Part shown: positions 62,615 to 64,000 of the stretch, piece by piece
How the letters are laid out: the number at the start of each line of letters is the position of its first letter
Numbering within the stretch: the first letter of the stretch is position 1
NCBI RefSeq assembly: GCF_900323545.1
Contig: NZ_OOHN01000008.1
Location: forward strand, 1,293,144-1,357,143
Direction of reading: 5' to 3'
Source: Actinomyces sp. Marseille-P3109
GTDB lineage: Bacteria > Actinomycetota > Actinomycetes > Actinomycetales > Actinomycetaceae
Length of the DNA stretch: 64,000 nt
Program-made: the position numbers and the translations under genes
The notes under the pieces: generated by a model
Databases searched by the model: none
Seen by the model: the letters and a program-made list of their open reading frames with translations, nothing else
What the model was told of the DNA's origin: nothing

Positions 62615-63979
62615 TCAGCGCAGGAAGTCCGGCAGGTCGATCCCGTCGTCGTCGGCGTCGACCCCGATGACCTGCGGGACCTCAAGCTCGGAGACCGGCT
62701 GCTGGGCGGGCACGGAGCCGTACGAGTTGTAGGACTCGTCCACGTAGGCGGGCATGCTCCCCGATGAGAGGGCCTCGGCCGCACTGACCTCGGACAGGTG
62801 GGCGGCGGCTGCCGGCGATGACGGCGCTGGTGCCAGCGGGACGGGGCGGGTCACCGGGTTCTGCGCGGCATGGGCGCCGCCGCGAGGAGCCGGAGCGGGG
62901 GGCAGGTCCTCGACCGGGGAGGAGGGAACCGGCGGGACGGCGGCCCTCGACAGGCGGGTCACCGGGTCGGACAGGCCGCCCACCACCGGTTCGGAGTCGA
63001 AGCCGGCAGCGATGACCGTCACCCGGACCTCGTCGCCCAGGGCGCCGTCGACGACGTTTCCGACGATGATGTTCGCCTCGGGGTGTACGGCCTCGCGCAC
63101 GAGGTTGGCGGCCTCGTTCATCTCGAACAGGCCCAGGTCGGAGCCGCCCTGGAAGAAGAGCAGCACGCCGTGGGCGCCGTCGATCGAGGTCTCCAGCAAC
63201 GGGGACGCGATGGCCTCCTCGGTGGCCGTGATCGCACGCCCCTCGCCGGTGGCCGAGCCGATACCCATGAGGGCGCTGCCGGCGCCCTGCATGACGGACT
63301 TGACGTCGTTGAAGTCGACGTTGATGAGGCCGGGGGTGGTGATGAGCTCGGTGATGCCCTGAACACCCTGAAGAAGAACCTGGTCCGCCTGCTTGAAGGC
63401 GTCCACGACGGAGATGTTCTTGTCGGCGATCTGCAGGAGGCGGTCATTGGGGATGACGATGAGGGTGTCGACTTCCTCGCGCAGCGCCTGGACGCCGTCC
63501 TCGGCCTGGGCCGAGCGGCGACGCCCCTCGAAGGAGAAGGGGCGTGTCACCACACCGATGGTCAGCGCCCCGATGCTCTTGGCCAGGCGGGCGACCACGG
63601 GGGCGGCTCCGGTACCGGTGCCACCACCCTCACCGGCGGTGACGAAGACCATGTCCGACCCATCGAGGGCCTCGCGGATCTCCGACTCGTGGTCCTCTGC
63701 GGCCTTGCGGCCGATGGCCGGATCGGCGCCCGCGCCCAGCCCCCGGGTCAGGTCGCGCCCGACATCGAGCTTGACGTCCGCGTCGGACATGAGCAGCGCC
63801 TGGGCGTCGGTGTTCACGGCGATGAACTCGACGCCACGCAGGTCGGCCTCGATCATGCGGTTGACGGCGTTGACGCCACCGCCGCCGACCCCGACGACCT
63901 TGATCTCTGCCTGGTAGTGCTGTGCGTCGTCCACAGCCATGCTCTCGACCACTGGCGTCCCCTCCGCGAGTTTCGTCAT
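62615..63979 (-). CDS. ftsZ: cell division GTPase FtsZ
   Basis: A 454-residue tubulin homologue that forms the Z-ring. The GTP-binding motif [15 protein letters not shown] (about 116-130) is intact, as is the T7 loop [12 protein letters not shown] disordered Pro/Ala linker follows residue ~325, then the C-terminal binding peptide [10 protein letters not shown] for SepF. Translation may begin at ATG 63979 (MTKLAEG) or the later ATG 63940 (MAVDDAQHY). It is the 3' end of the dcw cluster whose other genes lie beyond the window; it is followed by pgeF. Confidence 0.98.
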   Translation of the reverse strand: MTKLAEGTPVVESMAVDDAQHYQAEIKVVGVGGGGVNAVNRMIEADLRGVEFIAVNTDAQALLMSDADVKLDVGRDLTRGLGAGADPAIGRKAAEDHESEIREALDGSDMVFVTAGEGGGTGTGAAPVVARLAKSIGALTIGVVTRPFSFEGRRRSAQAEDGVQALREEVDTLIVIPNDRLLQIADKNISVVDAFKQADQVLLQGVQGITELITTPGLINVDFNDVKSVMQGAGSALMGIGSATGEGRAITATEEAIASPLLETSIDGAHGVLLFFQGGSDLGLFEMNEAANLVREAVHPEANIIVGNVVDGALGDEVRVTVIAAGFDSEPVVGGLSDPVTRLSRAAVPPVPSSPVEDLPPAPAPRGGAHAAQNPVTRPVPLAPAPSSPAAAAHLSEVSAAEALSSGSMPAYVDESYNSYGSVPAQQPVSELEVPQVIGVDADDDGIDLPDFLR

Positions 63980-64000
63980 GAGCCCTTGTCGAGGGCTCCC

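Overview
The window is high-GC, gene-dense DNA that looks like the chromosome of an oral-type actinobacterium, most likely Actinomyces or a close relative. This is inferred from the actinobacterial order ftsZ-pgeF-sepF-yggT-divIVA-lspA-rluA, the bifunctional HisA/TrpF enzyme PriA, a Wag31-type DivIVA and an LPLTG wall-anchored protein. No rRNA, tRNA, CRISPR array, intact prophage or intact insertion sequence was seen.

Layout. 1-2.1 kb: the end of a drug/antibiotic-type ABC exporter. 2.1-3.7 kb: an AT-richer scar with a broken Phd/YefM antitoxin, an unknown membrane protein and a frameshifted IS5-type transposase remnant. 3.8-7.9 kb: three small regulator/target modules (MarR + DUF4267-like protein, TetR + MDR oxidoreductase, WYL regulator + VOC protein), each with a clear palindromic operator. 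7.9-11.5 kb: a GluABCD-type polar amino-acid ABC importer with hairpins between its genes. 11.9-14.1 kb: a TetR regulator and a UGT/MGT-like glycosyltransferase. 14.1-16.8 kb: the infC-rpmI-rplT translation operon with a SpoU methyltransferase. 16.8-20.6 kb: an ABC ATPase with a DUF6297-like membrane protein, and an SseB-like protein. 20.6-23.7 kb: a three-gene lipid operon resembling E. coli ynbAB plus an acyltransferase fusion.

23.7-32 kb holds most of the histidine genes in this window (priA, hisH, hisB, hisC), a membrane Ser/Thr kinase and a CPA1 antiporter; hisD sits apart at 42-43.4 kb. 32.1-34.5 kb is a RecQ-like helicase with a phosphoribosyltransferase-like tail. 34.5-41.7 kb is a compact minus-strand exopolysaccharide operon: small membrane protein, processive GT2 synthase, beta-sandwich protein, UDP-GlcNAc 2-epimerase, DUF2334 deacetylase-like protein and a glycosidase lipoprotein. 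43.5-47.2 kb is metF-metE under a SAM-I-like riboswitch. 47.3-52.7 kb has an unknown small protein, a wall-anchored beta-helix protein, an S4 RNA-binding protein and a BCCT transporter. 53-64 kb is dnaE followed by the division cluster ending in ftsZ.

Most notable: (1) the exopolysaccharide operon, which carries its own UDP-ManNAc-forming enzyme and resembles Listeria pss / Bacillus yda systems but lacks visible c-di-GMP parts; (2) the SAM-I-like riboswitch whose closing stem runs into the metF Shine-Dalgarno; (3) infC starting at ATC behind a structured leader containing interleaved inverted repeats; (4) the YnbAB-like lipid operon; and (5) the helicase-phosphoribosyltransferase fusion.
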